From Montifringilla adamsi (taxonomy: Eukaryota; Chordata; Aves; Passeriformes; Passeridae), in NCBI GenBank assembly GCA_017590115.1, contig JAGGNK010010225.1:5022001-5086000 (forward strand): a stretch of DNA of 64,000 nt. Direction: 5' to 3'. Made by a program: the position numbers and the translations under genes. Below the pieces are notes generated by a model that saw only the letters and a list, made by a program, of their open reading frames with translations, was not told where the DNA came from and did no database searches. The stretch's first letter is position 1, and each line of letters opens with the position of its first letter. Shown here in pieces: positions 12,663 to 26,380 of this stretch.

Positions 12663-13707
12663 TAACTCCTGATCATTGAAAAGCAAGATGGCAGAGAGTA
12701 ATGCAAGTTCCCTGGGCTGTTACAGAAATTATATTAAATGTTACACAAAATCAGAAGCCAGAGAAGCTTTTACTTAATCACACTTTAATTAAAATGTCCC
12801 ATACATGTGGTCAGGAAAAAAAAACATGCTAATGTGAGCACAGTGTAGAGAAGATGTTTATAGTTTAGCATCCTCTCATTTTGTCCTCTTGGGATGTTCT
12901 GGCTGTTATACTGTAAATGACTTCTGTCCTTTCTTACTTGCATTAAGAGAAAGAGAGAAATGGGAAAAATGGCAGATGTATTTTAAAAACCTGTCATCAG
13001 TAGCAGGATCTCATCAGTTTAGCAACAGTTTAGCATCAACATTCTGAACTTGTTTAAACTGTGCAAACCCAAAAAGTGACAGCTTTTGGTTGCTTCTTAC
13101 ATGTTTGCACATAAATTCCCAAATCTATCTCAGCTTCATTTCTGTCCTATTTCAATTCGTGGTAGTGACTGTTTCCTCAGCTGGCAAGGCTATGACAGAG
13201 TAACTAAGAGCAAAATTGTAAAAATTTTGATTTCTCAAAACATTTAAGTCCTCTGATTCCCATCTTTCTTTCTCCAATCTGTTGTTTAAAAATCGTGACT
13301 TGGAGAGCTTTTCCACTCGTAAGGCGTTTTCCATTTGCAGAGAAATCTGGCTCCACCAAGTGACAATTGTTGTGATTGCCGGTCTGCACCTGCAGCTAAA
13401 GTAACAAAGCTGGCACTAGGTCCCACAACCAGCCCGTGCATCAGATTGTCATTGGAGAGCTTTCAACTCCAGCAGTTTTGGACTGTAGGATTTCCTTTAA
13501 CTCATATGATGCCAATGTGGGCCGCAGAGAATTGTCACTTATATTTTTGGGTTTTGTTGCACTGCACTGTGCCACCAGCACCCAGGTTTCTGTGTGCATC
13601 CATAACAAGCAATTTAAAGATGTAATTCCGTAGAGGAGTTCAGAAAAAGTGAAGTGAAAATATGCATTGTGTTGTCTGTGTTTCTCTTTTCACTACACAT
13701 ACACACA

Positions 13708-13743
13708 TATAAATATCTATCTATATATATATATATATAATAA
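13708..13743. repeat. (TA)n simple repeat
   Basis: A TATC/TA alternating run in AT-rich intergenic DNA. Confidence 0.9.
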
Positions 13744-15292
13744 CATTACACATGTTACTACTGTATTACTAACAGAATAAATGTTGTTAATTGGTGTTTG
13801 TGTGTATATATGTATTATACATTAACAGTGCCATGTGATGAGGATATATTTGTGGCATTCTAGCTTCTTTCTGAACTTAGACCAGTGTATGCTAAAGTAT
13901 TAATAATAAATTTTGCCTGTAGTAGAAGAAAAACAACAGTTTCTGATCTATGTAACAACCATATATTTTCTAATTTTTAATTTCCTCCACAAATAAATGA
14001 GAAGGTTTATTCATCTTTTACTTACCTGTTTACACTGGTGAACTGGTGAATGACCAAAAGCAGTAAAAATCTTTCTCTACAAAGGAATGTATTACCAATT
14101 TCTGTTACAGAGACCCAACAGAAATGTTATAATTCCAGTTATAATCTGAAGAATTTAATCATGGGAGCAACAAAACCAACTAATTAACATTGGGCAGGAC
14201 ATTTCAGATCCAGCTTGTTTCTCAGCTGGGAAAAGAAACTTTCTGACTTAAAAGCACTACATACAGTCCACGGAGGTGCTCTGTGTGGACCTCTACACCA
14301 CGTGTCACACAACAGCATGTTGCTTGAGTTCCAAACTCCAATGAGAGGTGTCTGGAATGCTGCCGGAGGCACAGCTCTGATCCCTTTGGTTTAGTGTAAC
14401 TGTGTGGTGTAACTCTATCCACACAACTTAGTAGAGTGAGATCAAACCTGACTTGAGGTTTTCTCTTTGAATCCTCCACTGACTCTAGTCACTGTAACAG
14501 CTGTTTTGCCATAGGAATAGGCTTACCTGCAATATTAAACTAATATTATTAGTTAGATAGATTAGTTAGATATGACATAGCATGGTCTTCATAGAGAAAA
14601 ACATCAGCTTTCAGTAGAGAGTCGCTTGAGCTGGAAGCATTGACTGTCTGGGGGGGATATGCGCAACTCTTGAGGTAAAAAACAGTGGAGGGTTTGGGAG
14701 GTGTTAGGATGAAGGTAATGTACACCATCAAAAAACCATTGCTTGGTTGGGCACTTGTTTCATAACATCCAGTGGAACCCCTCTTTTCCTCAAGCTTGTG
14801 GGGCTTTTTGTGTTTCGGAGGAGGCTGGTAGATGCTTGGAGGAGTTTTGAAGAATGAGCAGGGGGACAGAAAGGAGAGTGGGAGAAAGAAGAAGAGAAAC
14901 TGATATGCTGGTTTGGCTTTTAGTGACACCAGAAACTAAAGTGGAGGCTTTAATTAACTAATTTGCTCATCATTTTTCATATTGAAGACTAAGAGATTGT
15001 CACTCTTTATGGTATTATCATGTATTTCAAAGGGGGATCTTTACACTGGATTAATGAAATATGCTCCCACAGAAACTCACTTGACAGAAGGAAAGTGAAT
15101 TCCAACTTTTTGGTGTAAATGAAGAATAAGTTAAACAGAATAAATGAATTTACACCATTGTAAAAGCTATGCAGATAAAGCCAGTGATTTTGAGCTGAGG
15201 GAAAAAAAATTACAGAACCTTCCAAGGACTGGGTACACATAAATGACTGCTGTTTCCGTTCTCAATGTATGAGAGGCTTCTCTAGTTTGAAA

Positions 15293-15385
15293 TATGTCCC
15301 TGCTCACAGCAGAGACTGGGACTAGGTGATCTTTAAAGATCTCTTGAAACCCAAACCACTCTATAATTCTTTGTTCCTATGTTCT
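15293..15385 (+). mobile_element. Short CR1 LINE 3' tail
   Basis: It reads ATGTCCCTGCTCACAGCAGA, GGTGATCTTTAAAGATCTCT, then a decayed ATAATTCT tail. Only the last about 90 bases of the element remain. Confidence 0.8.
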
Positions 15386-17166
15386 GTGTAAGTACCTTTC
15401 ATTAACCTATATTTATATTTGAAAATTCTACACAGTACACTTATCTTTCTGATTACAATAGAACTTGTTTGCTGCCCTAAAAATGTTGTTATTCATTAAA
15501 TTCTACCTCTTTTCCTTGGAGAATTTCCACAATGTGCTGCTGAAGATGGTGAAACTCTTGGGTGTGAAATCCAAGGTTGATAGTAACAGAAATGAGCCTT
15601 CTCATTTTATTTCAGACTGCCAGCAGTCTGACAATGCTGTTTCCATAACAAAAATGGCTCCAGACAGAAGTAAACAAATCTAAGTAGAAATTAGCCATTG
15701 TTTCTACAATGTAATTACTGCTTTTGAAGTAATTGTGAAGCAATTTTAGCTCATTATCATAAAAAGGGTACATTAATGTCAGTAAAGGATAGACCTTTTG
15801 GATGGAGATGCCTAGCAAAACAGAGGAATTTGAAGATGGGCTTTCTTATGTCTGCAGTCTATTTTCATTATCTACTGAGCAGTTCAACAGAGACAACTAT
15901 TGTTCAGTGGTGCAATTAGTATTTATGTAATCAACAGCTGTTACAAAGTAAAAGATTTAGAAAACCTATTTAGAAAAACAGATGTGGCCTGCAGCTAAAA
16001 TTCCCAAAGTGCAGTAGTTTAGAGGAATTCTCAAGCAGTAGTACATTTATGAGTTCCTTTCTGGAGGATGGCTTAAACAGAGATTATTTGGTAAATATAT
16101 GCTGGGTCATGCAAGTCTTTCTAGAAAGCTCCTAACACTCTGGTTGTTTACAGGTTCCAAATATGATCAAAACTCCAATTTTAGGAGGTTTTTTTCTGGT
16201 TTGTTTTCATTTATAAAGGTGTGCAGCAGGTTCTTGTCTGGACAAAAATAGTGTCCGAGATGGGAGATACTTTTTTTGAGTGTAGAGAGGCCATTTTACA
16301 GTATGTTACCAAAAACCATGTCCACTGGGCATCAGTGTTCAAAGGATCACTGAATTCAGGATGCACTTGGTGTGTGTGGCTTGGACCTTAAAGAGCCAGC
16401 AGATTCAATGGGAGAGTTGTGTAAATGGGAGGCAATTGGACTTGAAAGGCTAGAGGAGTGCCCTGTAGGAAATATAATTCCAGTGTTTTCCCAAGATATA
16501 TCCAGGATGAAGCAACTGGAAGGACAGATTGATTGATTTCAAGAGTGTCAGTGTAAATGTTTATTTAATCTTAATTGAAAGTTTCCTCTGTGACATGCAG
16601 CTGGGAGTTCCTGTCTGGCACCTTCACAGATAGAATCTTTTAAGATTCTTGTTGGCCTGAATCATCCTAAGTGCATAATGATCCATACCTTACATTTTTA
16701 AACAGGAGAAACTTCTGAGCCGCTTTCTGGTGCTGTCAAAAGTACTTCATCATTGCAGCATGGTGAATGCACATAATTACCCCAGAAATTGTCCCAGCAG
16801 CTCCAAAAGGCATGTGAATTGTGCATTGCTGTCTCTCTAGAGGCAAGTATTGAAGGAAAGATACTTAGTGAAATTAAGCTGAAAATTAAGTGTATCAGGC
16901 TATCTTTAAATGCAGTCTTGGAAGAAGAGGTATTTATATATGAAAAATATATTCTTAATTAAAACCTTTACAGAAGGATTGGGTAAGGGCAATACAAAAG
17001 AAGTCAAGTAGAAAAAGACTTCCTGCACTGTCAAATATGTTTCATGGTGTACTACCTATTGGAAAAGGTTTCCTCATTCAGATGTTATCTCTGTTCCCAT
17101 ATTCCTTTGCAATTTTGAATTATTCTCCAGTCCTTTCATTCCCGTCAGGAAGAAGCCAGGCCTATT

Positions 17167-17582
17167 GCCTGGATCCAGAGTAATGTCTTGGCCTGTCCCA
17201 GATGGCAAACCTATTTTGTGCTCTTGTTTCATGGTGATTTCCACAGGCATTCACTGCCTGCCTGCCAGCTCCTGCTCCTGGTCCCCTTCCACAGGAGGTG
17301 CCAGGAGCCTTCCAAGGGATGCTGAGCTCCCTGAGCTCCCCTGGGAGCACATTCCTGACACCTGGCTCAGTGTCCCTGGGCAGTGGAGTGGCAGCAGCTC
17401 CAGGGTTTGTTGCCACTGTGGCCTGTGGGAAGAGGGGCTGCCTTCAAAGGCAGGAGCTATGTGTGAGGAGCCAGAGGGAAAGCATGAAATCCCTGCTGTG
17501 CCTTAACTGGAATCCCTTCAAGCACTGCAGTTCGGGCACTCACGTGGGGAAGCCTTGCCAAAGCCTCTGCTGGGTTTGCACC
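17167..17582 (+). repeat. Identical block A, copy 2
   Basis: This is the partner of 3055-3470. At its left edge the copies differ by a 3-base indel (ATT) just before GCCTGGATCC. At the right edge they part after GGGTTTGCACC. Confidence 0.93.
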
Positions 17583-18060
17583 AAGTGAACAGGACAAGGA
17601 ATTAATCTGGTGTGCAAAAACTTGTTTACGCAATGTGAAGAAATAGTTCTGCTCCCACAAATGCCAGAGCTCTGGCTGGGACATTTTCAGCTTCTTTCAT
17701 TTGTAGCAGTGAAGTCTGTGTTTTTCAAAAAATATCATAAGATGTCTGCAGGGGCTTCCAGAATGTGTCAGAGGAAGTCTGCCAGGCCACTGTGCAGCAA
17801 AAAGGCACTTGAAATGGATGGCAACAGTGTGGGGAAAGAGCTACAGCCTGCACTTGGATTGGGTAGATCAGGTTTTACAGCAGAGTTAGTCCCATCCCAG
17901 ACTTAACTCTGCTGACCTTGAGGGTAAACTGGGACATCAGCAAGTGTTGTGAGGCTTGGGACATTTTGAAGGGCAGACAGAAGAGGGACAGAGTGGACAG
18001 CTAATGACCCACTGGTGGTTTGACCAGCAGTGGTTAGCATCCCCCAGGCTTTCCTCACTG

Positions 18061-18505
18061 CCCTTTAAATCAGAGGTCCTCTGGGGCAGGTCATCTTGGG
18101 AGCCAAGGTTGGCTTCAAGTCCCAGGCTGCCCTGTGCTGAAAGCAAGGAAACACACTGGGCTGGGAGTATCCATGGTGAAATCTCCACGTGCCTTGAGCA
18201 GCTGACAGGAACACAGCCTGGGAGCCTGGAGCTGTTGGAGCTGCACTCCAGCTCTAGCACCAGGGCTTGGCTGCTGGTCTGAACCCAGGGCAGGAAGGAC
18301 ACATGGAGTCCACTTGGGCTGTGAGTGTGGGATTCTTCTTAATTTCATTGTTATTTCAAGTTCTGTTAAAGAAATCAGCAGTGAAACTGGGCAATCACCT
18401 AATGTTAATGATATTTTGTCATATTTCTGGCTGTGCTGATCTGATCAGATTTGCCTCTAGCCTTGGCTTCAGACAGTTGAATGCACCTACACTCCATTAT
18501 TACCA
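18061..18505 (+). repeat. Near-identical block B, copy 2
   Basis: This is the partner of 6369-6813. The two differences are at 18100 and 18107, close to the left edge. Confidence 0.93.
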
Positions 18506-18825
18506 TGAATGTGCCTCTGCTTGAACCGGTCATGATGACAGTGTTTTCTGCTTTAGAACATACTAACAATATTCCCTGTGTTTTCTTTTTTCATAGGAAA
18601 GAAGTCAGTAATAAGGATTTTAACCAGGAAATGTCAAGACAAGATATATGTCTAGGCCAGGAGTAGAGGCTGGACTAATAACACAGGTGTCAGAATTGTT
18701 TTCATGAGCCAGCAACTGTGGTGCTGCACTTCTAAAGGGCTATTACAGGACTAGTTTTGCAATTCCCCTGATTTTACTGATAAAGTAAAAAATACTTATT
18801 GTTTTCTTTTTGTGAGCTTCAAAAG

Positions 18826-18935
18826 ACTTAGATGATGCTGACAGCAGAGGTGCTTCACCCCCATAATCATCTTGGTGGCGCTCCTCTGGACTTGCTCCAA
18901 GAGGCTGATGACTTTCCTGGATCCATATCCTCACT
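18826..18935 (-). mobile_element. CR1 LINE internal fragment
   Basis: AATCATCTTGGTGGCGCTCC and TCTGGACTTGCTCCAAGAGG are the antisense of the CR1 reverse-transcriptase 3' coding and flanking region. It lies inside duplication copy 2 and has no counterpart in copy 1. Confidence 0.75.
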
Positions 18936-19584
18936 ACAAAAGTACTGCACTTGCAAAAATATGTGTTCTTTTTCAGGTAATGTTTGTCTGCTGCTTTTAC
19001 AAAGAAGGCAAAGGAAGTGGAAGTGTGGATGTTTGGGAAGCCTGACTTTGCCCTTGACACAAAGCTGTGATTTGTGACTGGAAGGCTGGGCGCTTGATCA
19101 GAGCATGGCAGCTGAACGTTGCACCTCCATAATTCAGAATATTCTTCTCCATGAAATGGTCAGTTCTTTGTGCTGTGAGTGTTTTTGTGCACCTATGCAG
19201 CACAAACAGTTGCTTTGTGACAGACATACCAATACTTTGATACATTTATCAGCTAAAGTCTCCCTGCTTTGAAATACAGCCTGGCTACGAGCCCTAACAC
19301 ATCTGGTCTCCTGTCAGAACTTCTGTAGGTCCAGGCTGATATCAGTCCTATTCTGTCCAGACTTTTTTGTACTCTGGTCCATGTTTCTTGCAGTGCACAG
19401 CTGGTGTGGACATCATGGGCTGCCTGAAAATCATGTAGTATTTTTTAAATCTGCAGGCAGATGACAGTGCCCTTACCTGCCTTTTAAGGACTGAGCAGGT
19501 CACTGGGCATATCATGAGCAATGGCCAGACACGACAGGCTACCAGGGAGAGAAGGGATCTGTACCTGCCCCTCCACTTCCCCTC

Positions 19585-19835
19585 ATGAAGATGCTGAAAA
19601 CCACAATGAGGTCTCCCCTCGGTCTCCTCTTCTCCAGACTTCTTCAGTTTGTTCAGGTCCAGACTGAACAAACCAAGTGGCCTCAGCCACTCTTAAGGCC
19701 TCCTCCCCAGGCCCTTCACCACCTTTGTGTCCCTACTTCGTACGTTCTCTAATAGCTTAATATCTTTTTTATGTTGTCGTGCCCAAAACTGCACCCACAA
19801 CTCAAGGTGAGACATGCAAGGTGAGCATATCATTA
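19585..19835 (-). mobile_element. CR1 LINE internal fragment
   Basis: AATGAGGTCTCCCCTCGGTC, CTCTTCTCCAGACTTCTTCA, GCCCTTCACCACCTTTGTGT and GCCCAAAACTGCACCCACAA follow the antisense CR1 order. It lies in the part of duplication copy 2 that copy 1 lacks. Confidence 0.88.
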
Positions 19836-22800
19836 TCAGAAGCACATAATTTGGATATGGATCCAGCCAGATCATGATTAAAAAGGAAAAAGTAATTAGG
19901 GCTTTCTTGTTTATTTGGGAGGAGACTAGGGTGGAGAAAGGAGGACTGAAACGTGGGGAAAGGCCTAATAGATGGTAATGACGTAAGCACAGCTGTCCAT
20001 GGGTTCCTGCCCTTTATCACTACAGCCTGAAGCCGGACAATTAGCCAAGCCTGGTGTTGGGATCATACCACGCATGTCTAACTTGTTCCCAGAGCCAGGA
20101 GGCCCAGTGTGCGTTCAGTTGCCAGCAAGAGGACACCCAGGATGGACAAACTGAGCATCCCATCATCACCATGTTGGTATCTGTTCCAGGACTGATGGTA
20201 TCAACCTGTCCCCATCAGCCTAACATTAGTATTCGTGACACAAATGTTGGTTATGTTCATCTTAACAGATTGATTGCCCTGCTTCAAAATGCTGTGTGTA
20301 TTTTACTGACTCATCCTGGAAAATTTCTTGTTACTCAGCCAAGACGTAATAGGGAGAAAAGTTACATTCTCCAGGCAGGGGCTGTAGGATGAAGCCTGCA
20401 GTTGTCCCTTTGAGGACTCCAGAAATGCTCTGAGAAGCTCATACAGTTTTTATGTTGTTTTCTTTGGATCTTCAGGGCTCAAGCTAATCTAAATTACTCC
20501 AAACCCCAGGCTAAGGAACTTGCCAGACTATATGGTGAACAGGTTTCAGAAATTACTTCTTCATATTTATCCCTCTGATTTCACAAGATTTGCTACATTA
20601 AGTAGAGAAATTTTTCCCATGCCATTTTTTGTGTCTCTCTAGTACTTTTTAGTAGTAGAGAGTTATGAAAATTCAGACTCCTACACCACAAAGGTTTTGA
20701 ACATCAGGTGAGCACATGGGTCTTACAACACATTGTGCGCTTAGTACATGTTCATTCCTGTATCAGATATTCTCCTCACAGCACTGCATTTCCAGAGCTG
20801 ATCTTGATCACTGTCCTGCTTACCTGCTCGTCACAAAATGAGCACTGAAGGGGGAGGATGGGGATTTTTGGTCTGTCTCAAATATATGGTTTGTAAATGG
20901 GAATCCAGGAGTGTAGTTCAGTGGGAGGTTCTTTGAATAGGGGTTTCTTCACGTGCTTCTCGTTCAGTTCCTGGGACTCAAGAGCCCAAGTGAATTCTGT
21001 TCCCAGAGCTCCAGCTTCTCTGCCTGCAGTTCTGGAGGCATGTTCAAGGCTAAAGCCTCTGTCACCACTTACCCACTTGTCCCTCTTCTTGGTTTGACTT
21101 CTGGCTTGGGTTATATGGTGCACTGTGGCTGCCATTTGGGTATGGACCCTGTTCACCATTGAGAATGAGGAAAGAAAGGGGTTGATGAAGATGGAACCGA
21201 AACTCAGGAGGTCCAGAGTACATTCCCACCTTATCCCGGGATCCTCTGTGTGATCTCAGGCATGGGTCTTAAGCTAAACTATCTGCAAAAAGGAAATAAC
21301 ATAACTCTGCCTTCCTAGAGCACTGGTGATATAGAAATAGCACAATAATAAGAGTCATACTTACACCTTTTAGAGCAGTGTAGGACAGCCTGATCTCTTC
21401 CACGTGTGTCACATCGAGTGTCACCCTTTGTATACAACACTGTTGGCAATTGCCTGAGTCAGCTTTGCTTGTTTGAATTAATCCCTCTGGATGGTAGATT
21501 TAATGCAGTTTATTTTATCAAGCCTTCCTAGGCTTTCTGACAGGGTAATTAATAGTAACACACACAGAGCACTGGTAGGTTTTGTGTGGCTCTTATTGTG
21601 TAACACTTGTAATGATGAAACATTTTCACATGAAGTCTTGAGGACTGAGTCTACAGGGTGTTAATAAAATTAATTGAAGAGAGTGAAAAGAATCCCAGGG
21701 AGGGCAAGACCTTTCCTTCTGGCAAGAACAGGTATTTTGCAAGTGGGCGTGCTGTTCTGACAGAAGAACAGAAGCAATGGAGTAAAAAAACTCCTGGTTT
21801 CCAGACAAAGAACATCCTTAGTCCTCATTCCCCATTCACTTTTTTATGTCTGCAGCAGCCAGAAGTGTCTTGAACCCCTCCAGTTCTGCCCTCTCAGTAT
21901 CCTCCTGGCATGCAGGACGTGGAATTGAGCCACATGGAACAGAAAGCTTGCTCCTGCTCTGCTACACTTGGTGTTTCTTCCACAGGTCAAGTAGCATAAA
22001 TTCCGCTGATATTTTCTCTGTGATTTCTTTGCCTGTTGCATTAATGGATATGAATTAGCACTGAGGAAGAAATGCTTATGAGTTGTAGGTTCAGGATGTG
22101 CTTCTCATTGCTGTAATTGATGTCTGAAAGTGCTGGCTGACTAAACTCTACAGCTCAGTCCAAGAATGAGTTTATTATTCAACCATTCAGGAGCCTGGAT
22201 AAATTGTGGCCACAGGTTTTACCTCAGGGAAAGTTTAGCCTCCCTAAGAGACTGGCATCTTCATGCCTGATGTGAGACATAACACATGGAATTGGGGGAA
22301 GGCAAAAATATGACAAGTTGAGTGTTGATGGGAATTGAGTGTGTGTCAGCCCAGAGCCATTCTTTGACTCTACTAGTGTCCAGAAAAGGACAGCAAAATT
22401 AATTATCTGAAATCACCAGGAATATGAGGGAGACATCATGAATAAATGAAGAAGGACAAGGAAACACATAGGAACTATTTTTTCAAATACCAGTTTCTTA
22501 AGATGCCTGTAATTGTGTTTTCATTCTCTCTCTCTCTGTTTCTATGTACCCCCACTGATTTTACCCTTTTCTCTCATCAGTAGGTTTTTACTCTTGGTGT
22601 TTTCTAGAGGAATCAAAATCTCAGGAGTGCTGGTTGAGAGGCCTCAGGTTAAAGGAGAGGTTCCGTTCCCCTTACTATGGCAAAAGCCAAGCTCAGTGCT
22701 TATTCAACAGAAAGGGTTCCCTGTGGGTCAGAGAGAAAAAAGGGAGAAAGTGGATGAGTGCCCACATTGTGGAAGTGCATCATTTCAAGATTACGCGGAG

Positions 22801-25800
22801 TCATGGCTAATTCTATCAACATGCACAACACTTTTTGCACCCCGTGTTATATTCTTATTATCAAACGTGAAATTTGCTTTCCAGCAGCAATGAATAAGGT
22901 CTGGAAAATGTACACAACTATTCTAGGATTGCTGGACTGAAAAGATTAAGACATGAGCTTCTGAGGGGGAAGAGAATGAGAATAGGAGAGGGAGATTAAC
23001 AAGCTATTTTAATACTTTACGCCACATATTAAAATTTTTTATATTTGTTCTTTCTTGATCAGGATAATGAGAGTTGTTTACGTTACTCAGGGGTGCCACA
23101 CAGAAGGGCTGCCAGGAAGGCTTAGAAAAAAGATGGCTTTATGGATGAACTACAGCTCCAAAGGTTCAAACTATGAGCTGCAGGGTGTGCCAAGGGGCAT
23201 GTGACCTTGTGCAGCTCTGTAGTGGTTTTCAGGGATGTGTGGCATGCAAACGGTAGTCCAAAGTCTTTGGAGTCTGAAGAGGGATTTGGATGCTTTTGAA
23301 CCGTGTCTTAATATTATTCCTGCACAATTTTGTTGTTTCAGAAAGTTCAGAGAAACAGATTACCTTTGAAGAGGCTTAAAACCAAACTGTCAGGTGTATT
23401 CTCTTTTTTCTAATTACCCCAGCCCTCAAAGTGTTCCATATATTCTGCAGATAAAGAAGGAGGCTGAGGGATAATTCAGCAATCTTCATGCACAATAGCA
23501 GCCTCAGCAGTAAGGCTTACTCTTCTCTGAGGGATTTATGTTTCTTAGAGAAGGGTCAACTGCATAAAGAAATACAAGAAAGTGATGGTGTGGGAAAACT
23601 TAGCTTTTGATCTCACATTGCTGTTAATTTTTATATTTATATTTGGCATCTTTCTGAAGTGCTTCTCATCACAATGGAAGAACAAATCATGTTAATTAAT
23701 GAGAGTAGCAGCCAAAAAAAAAAAAAAAAGAGCTAGCACTTCTTTGCCATAGTCAAGAGCTCTTGAAAAACTTGTCCTTGATGTTGTTTTGGCTGAACAA
23801 AAATTAGATGCATAATCACTATTAGGCTTGATTGACTACATAATTCTTTCTATTACACTGATGAAAAGCACATGGCAGGAATTCTTAGCCTTGTACAACT
23901 TCATTGCCACATGCACATATTGCTAAATAGCTGAGCATCTCCTTGACTTGGACATTTATCACTGAGGGCGTTGAAATGTCTGAGGTAGTCCACAATAGTT
24001 TTGGCATGACAGAGAAGAAATCCTTCCTGTTGAAGTAAAATCTCAGGCAGAGGGTTGGGGTATGATATTGTGAATCAGCACAGTGCAGATGGAGAACCTG
24101 TAATCTCCAAACCCTTGGTGTCTTTCTTCCACAGTCATTCAGTGAGGCTGAATTTAAGTAGCCCCCTTTTTTACCTTAGGTAGCAGCCCCCACTGCTCAC
24201 TGTGGGATGCTGTCCCCCTGCCACACAGCAGCAGCCAGGTTCCAAGAGACCACGCAGGCTCCTTCAGTCACAGGGACACGACAGTGCAGCCTGTAGATCC
24301 CATGCCAGAAGGGAAGGGTGCAACTGGTAAAGTTCTCAGCAAAGGCTGCCTTGTGTGCCATTAAATTCATAACCTATCTGTCATTCAGTGGTTGCTCCCC
24401 AACTCTCCCACAGCAGCCAAATGTTTTTCCTGTGGGCTCAGATAAGACAGTGAAAGACAAATAGAAATTTACAAGGGTTTATTCAGTTCCTTCATAATTT
24501 TTAGATGAGAGATGATGAAAATGTCATCATCATGGCTCACTCACCAGCAGCATCAAAGTGATGCAGATTTCTTAGCAGGGACAAACAGTGTCTGAAGGGC
24601 AGACTTTCCCCTGTATTTACTGTTCATCTCAAAGCTGAATCAGGATTATATGTAAACAAGGAAGAAAATGAACTGGGTTTCCCCTCAGCTAAAGATCAAT
24701 GTAGTCTGAAGACTTTAAATGCAAGACTGGTCCTGAAAATGCACTTACAACCTTTCTCTAAAAGCCTGCCATCGTTCAGGGCTGCTGTCTTGGCAGGAGT
24801 TAAATGGAGCAGAACTGGATTCTTGCCCTCCCACCTGAACAGATAATCTTCGAGATCTCTGGTACAGTAGCCTGGTGTTGAGTCAATATGCAGAGAAACC
24901 AAAATACCTCAAATGGTTGACAGCTTAAACAGCTTGAAAGCTGTGGCTGACACAGCTGTGTCTATGGCATTAGCGAGGTGTCAGTCGTATGCTGCTCAGT
25001 GCTTGTAACCATCCTCCTGGTCTTACAGGAGATCACCCCTTGGTTCTTTTCCCCTCCTTGATCACTCTCTCTTTAATAGAATGCTATTGATTGCCACTGG
25101 GCTTCCCAGGCACACATCAGGCTCTCAGTGCAAATTCAAGTTGTTTTTGTGGCAATTCTTGAACATGTCGTGGGGTGGTGGGATGGGAGAGGCTGCAAGG
25201 GAACACTTTCGTTAAGGAGGGGAAGGGGGAGAGGATCAACCACAAGCAGAAAAGCATCAGTGGGAACAAGGAACCTCCAACAGCCCTGAGTCAGGCAACC
25301 TGAGCTGAAGAAGGCAGCCAGAAAAGACAGGCGGGACACAGCAGGATGTGGGAGAGTCTGAAGCTGGCTGCACAGCTGCCCGGGGTGAGGAGGGGTCTCA
25401 GGACAGGAGAGGATATGTATGGCTGGAGGTGCTGGAAGGTCAGAGCAGGGGCTCTGCTCTTTGACAGCCAGTGGGCAGAGCAGGAACAAAGGGAGTTGTA
25501 CAAGACAAGACGTAAGCCTTGATGTTACCTCACCTGGCAAGCACAGGAGGCATTGCTGGAGATGGGACTTGAGAAGAGGCACAGCAGAGCTAAATTCCTT
25601 TCTCTCAACTGAAGTGCAACCACAGCAGACTCCAGCAGAATCCTCTGGAGTTGGGGCCTGGCATATAAACACATTAAGAGCTGCTATTCATAGGAGCAGT
25701 TCAAACAACCCAGGGGGCTGGCTCACAGCTCCCATCAGTCACACATGAAACTCTATTTATACCTTCCTACACAACCAAATGAGCTGTGATTAACAAACAC

Positions 25801-26125
25801 AGGCCATTTCAAGCATCACAGACTAGGCTTGATGGTAATTTTAAAAGGGGATGGAGAGGGGAAGAAAATGTTTTCCAGCTCCCCCTTGTGCCTCTTCTCT
25901 GTCTTTGTTTTGTTCTCAGTTTTGCCGGTGGTCTCCATGTCCTGCCTCCCAGAAGTGATTTAAAGATTATTTGATTATATGAGGACTGTTTTTTCTTACA
26001 GGACTTAACTTAGAAGATGCTTGTGCTGCAGGTCCATGCCTGAATGTCTGCAGTGATGGTCCCCATCAAGCCCCAGGTGCTGGAACTGTGTATGTGCATG
26101 TGAACGCATGAGTGTTTGTATTTGT

Positions 26126-26155
26126 CTGTGTGTCTGTGTGTGCGTGTGTGCATGA
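26126..26155. repeat. (TG)n-like simple repeat
   Basis: An interrupted TGTGTGTCTGTGTG run. About 120 bases later (26233-26370) comes a long A-rich patch of AAAAC/CCAAA units. Confidence 0.85.
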
Positions 26156-26232
26156 GCACTTGGTGGCTAGACAGGTGGAATCTCTGTGTTTAAACAGGAG
26201 AAAGTTAACTTGTGAGCCCTCCTGGGTTTGGG

Positions 26233-26380
26233 AAGAAAAAAAAAATCAGGAAAAGGTGAATCCTAATACACAGATTGAAAACAAAACAAAACAAAAAAAA
26301 AATGGAAAACGAAACAACAACAACCAAAAAACACCCAAAAAACCAAATCAAACCAAAACAAAACAAAGCAACCAATAACT
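26233..26380. repeat. A-rich low-complexity tract
   Basis: A and AAAC/ACCAAA units without an adjacent element that I recognise. The frame open across it is Lys/Asn/Gln-rich noise. Confidence 0.85.

Larger units (their letters stand above)
9891..17019. other. Intergenic DNA between the two duplication copies
   Basis: Apart from the CR1 fragments and the (TA)n repeat listed, I see nothing. The open frames of 60-165 codons show no protein family. Confidence 0.7.
17020..20715 (+). repeat. Long direct duplication, copy 2
   Basis: This is the shorter partner of 2900-9890. It keeps the same block order but lacks long stretches of copy 1. It has its own extra sequence at about 19430-20380, including a minus-strand CR1 fragment, and another CR1 fragment at about 18826-18935. 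Those fragments would have inserted after the duplication. Confidence 0.8.

Noticed and set aside
19980..19992. TGACGTAAGC as a CRE or D-box
   Set aside because: It is a single match in intergenic DNA over 35 kb from the promoter, with no supporting context.
25136..25672. 178-codon minus-strand open frame
   Set aside because: It is Leu/Pro/Ser-rich, has no motif and no splice or family support. It is probably noise in moderately GC-rich DNA.
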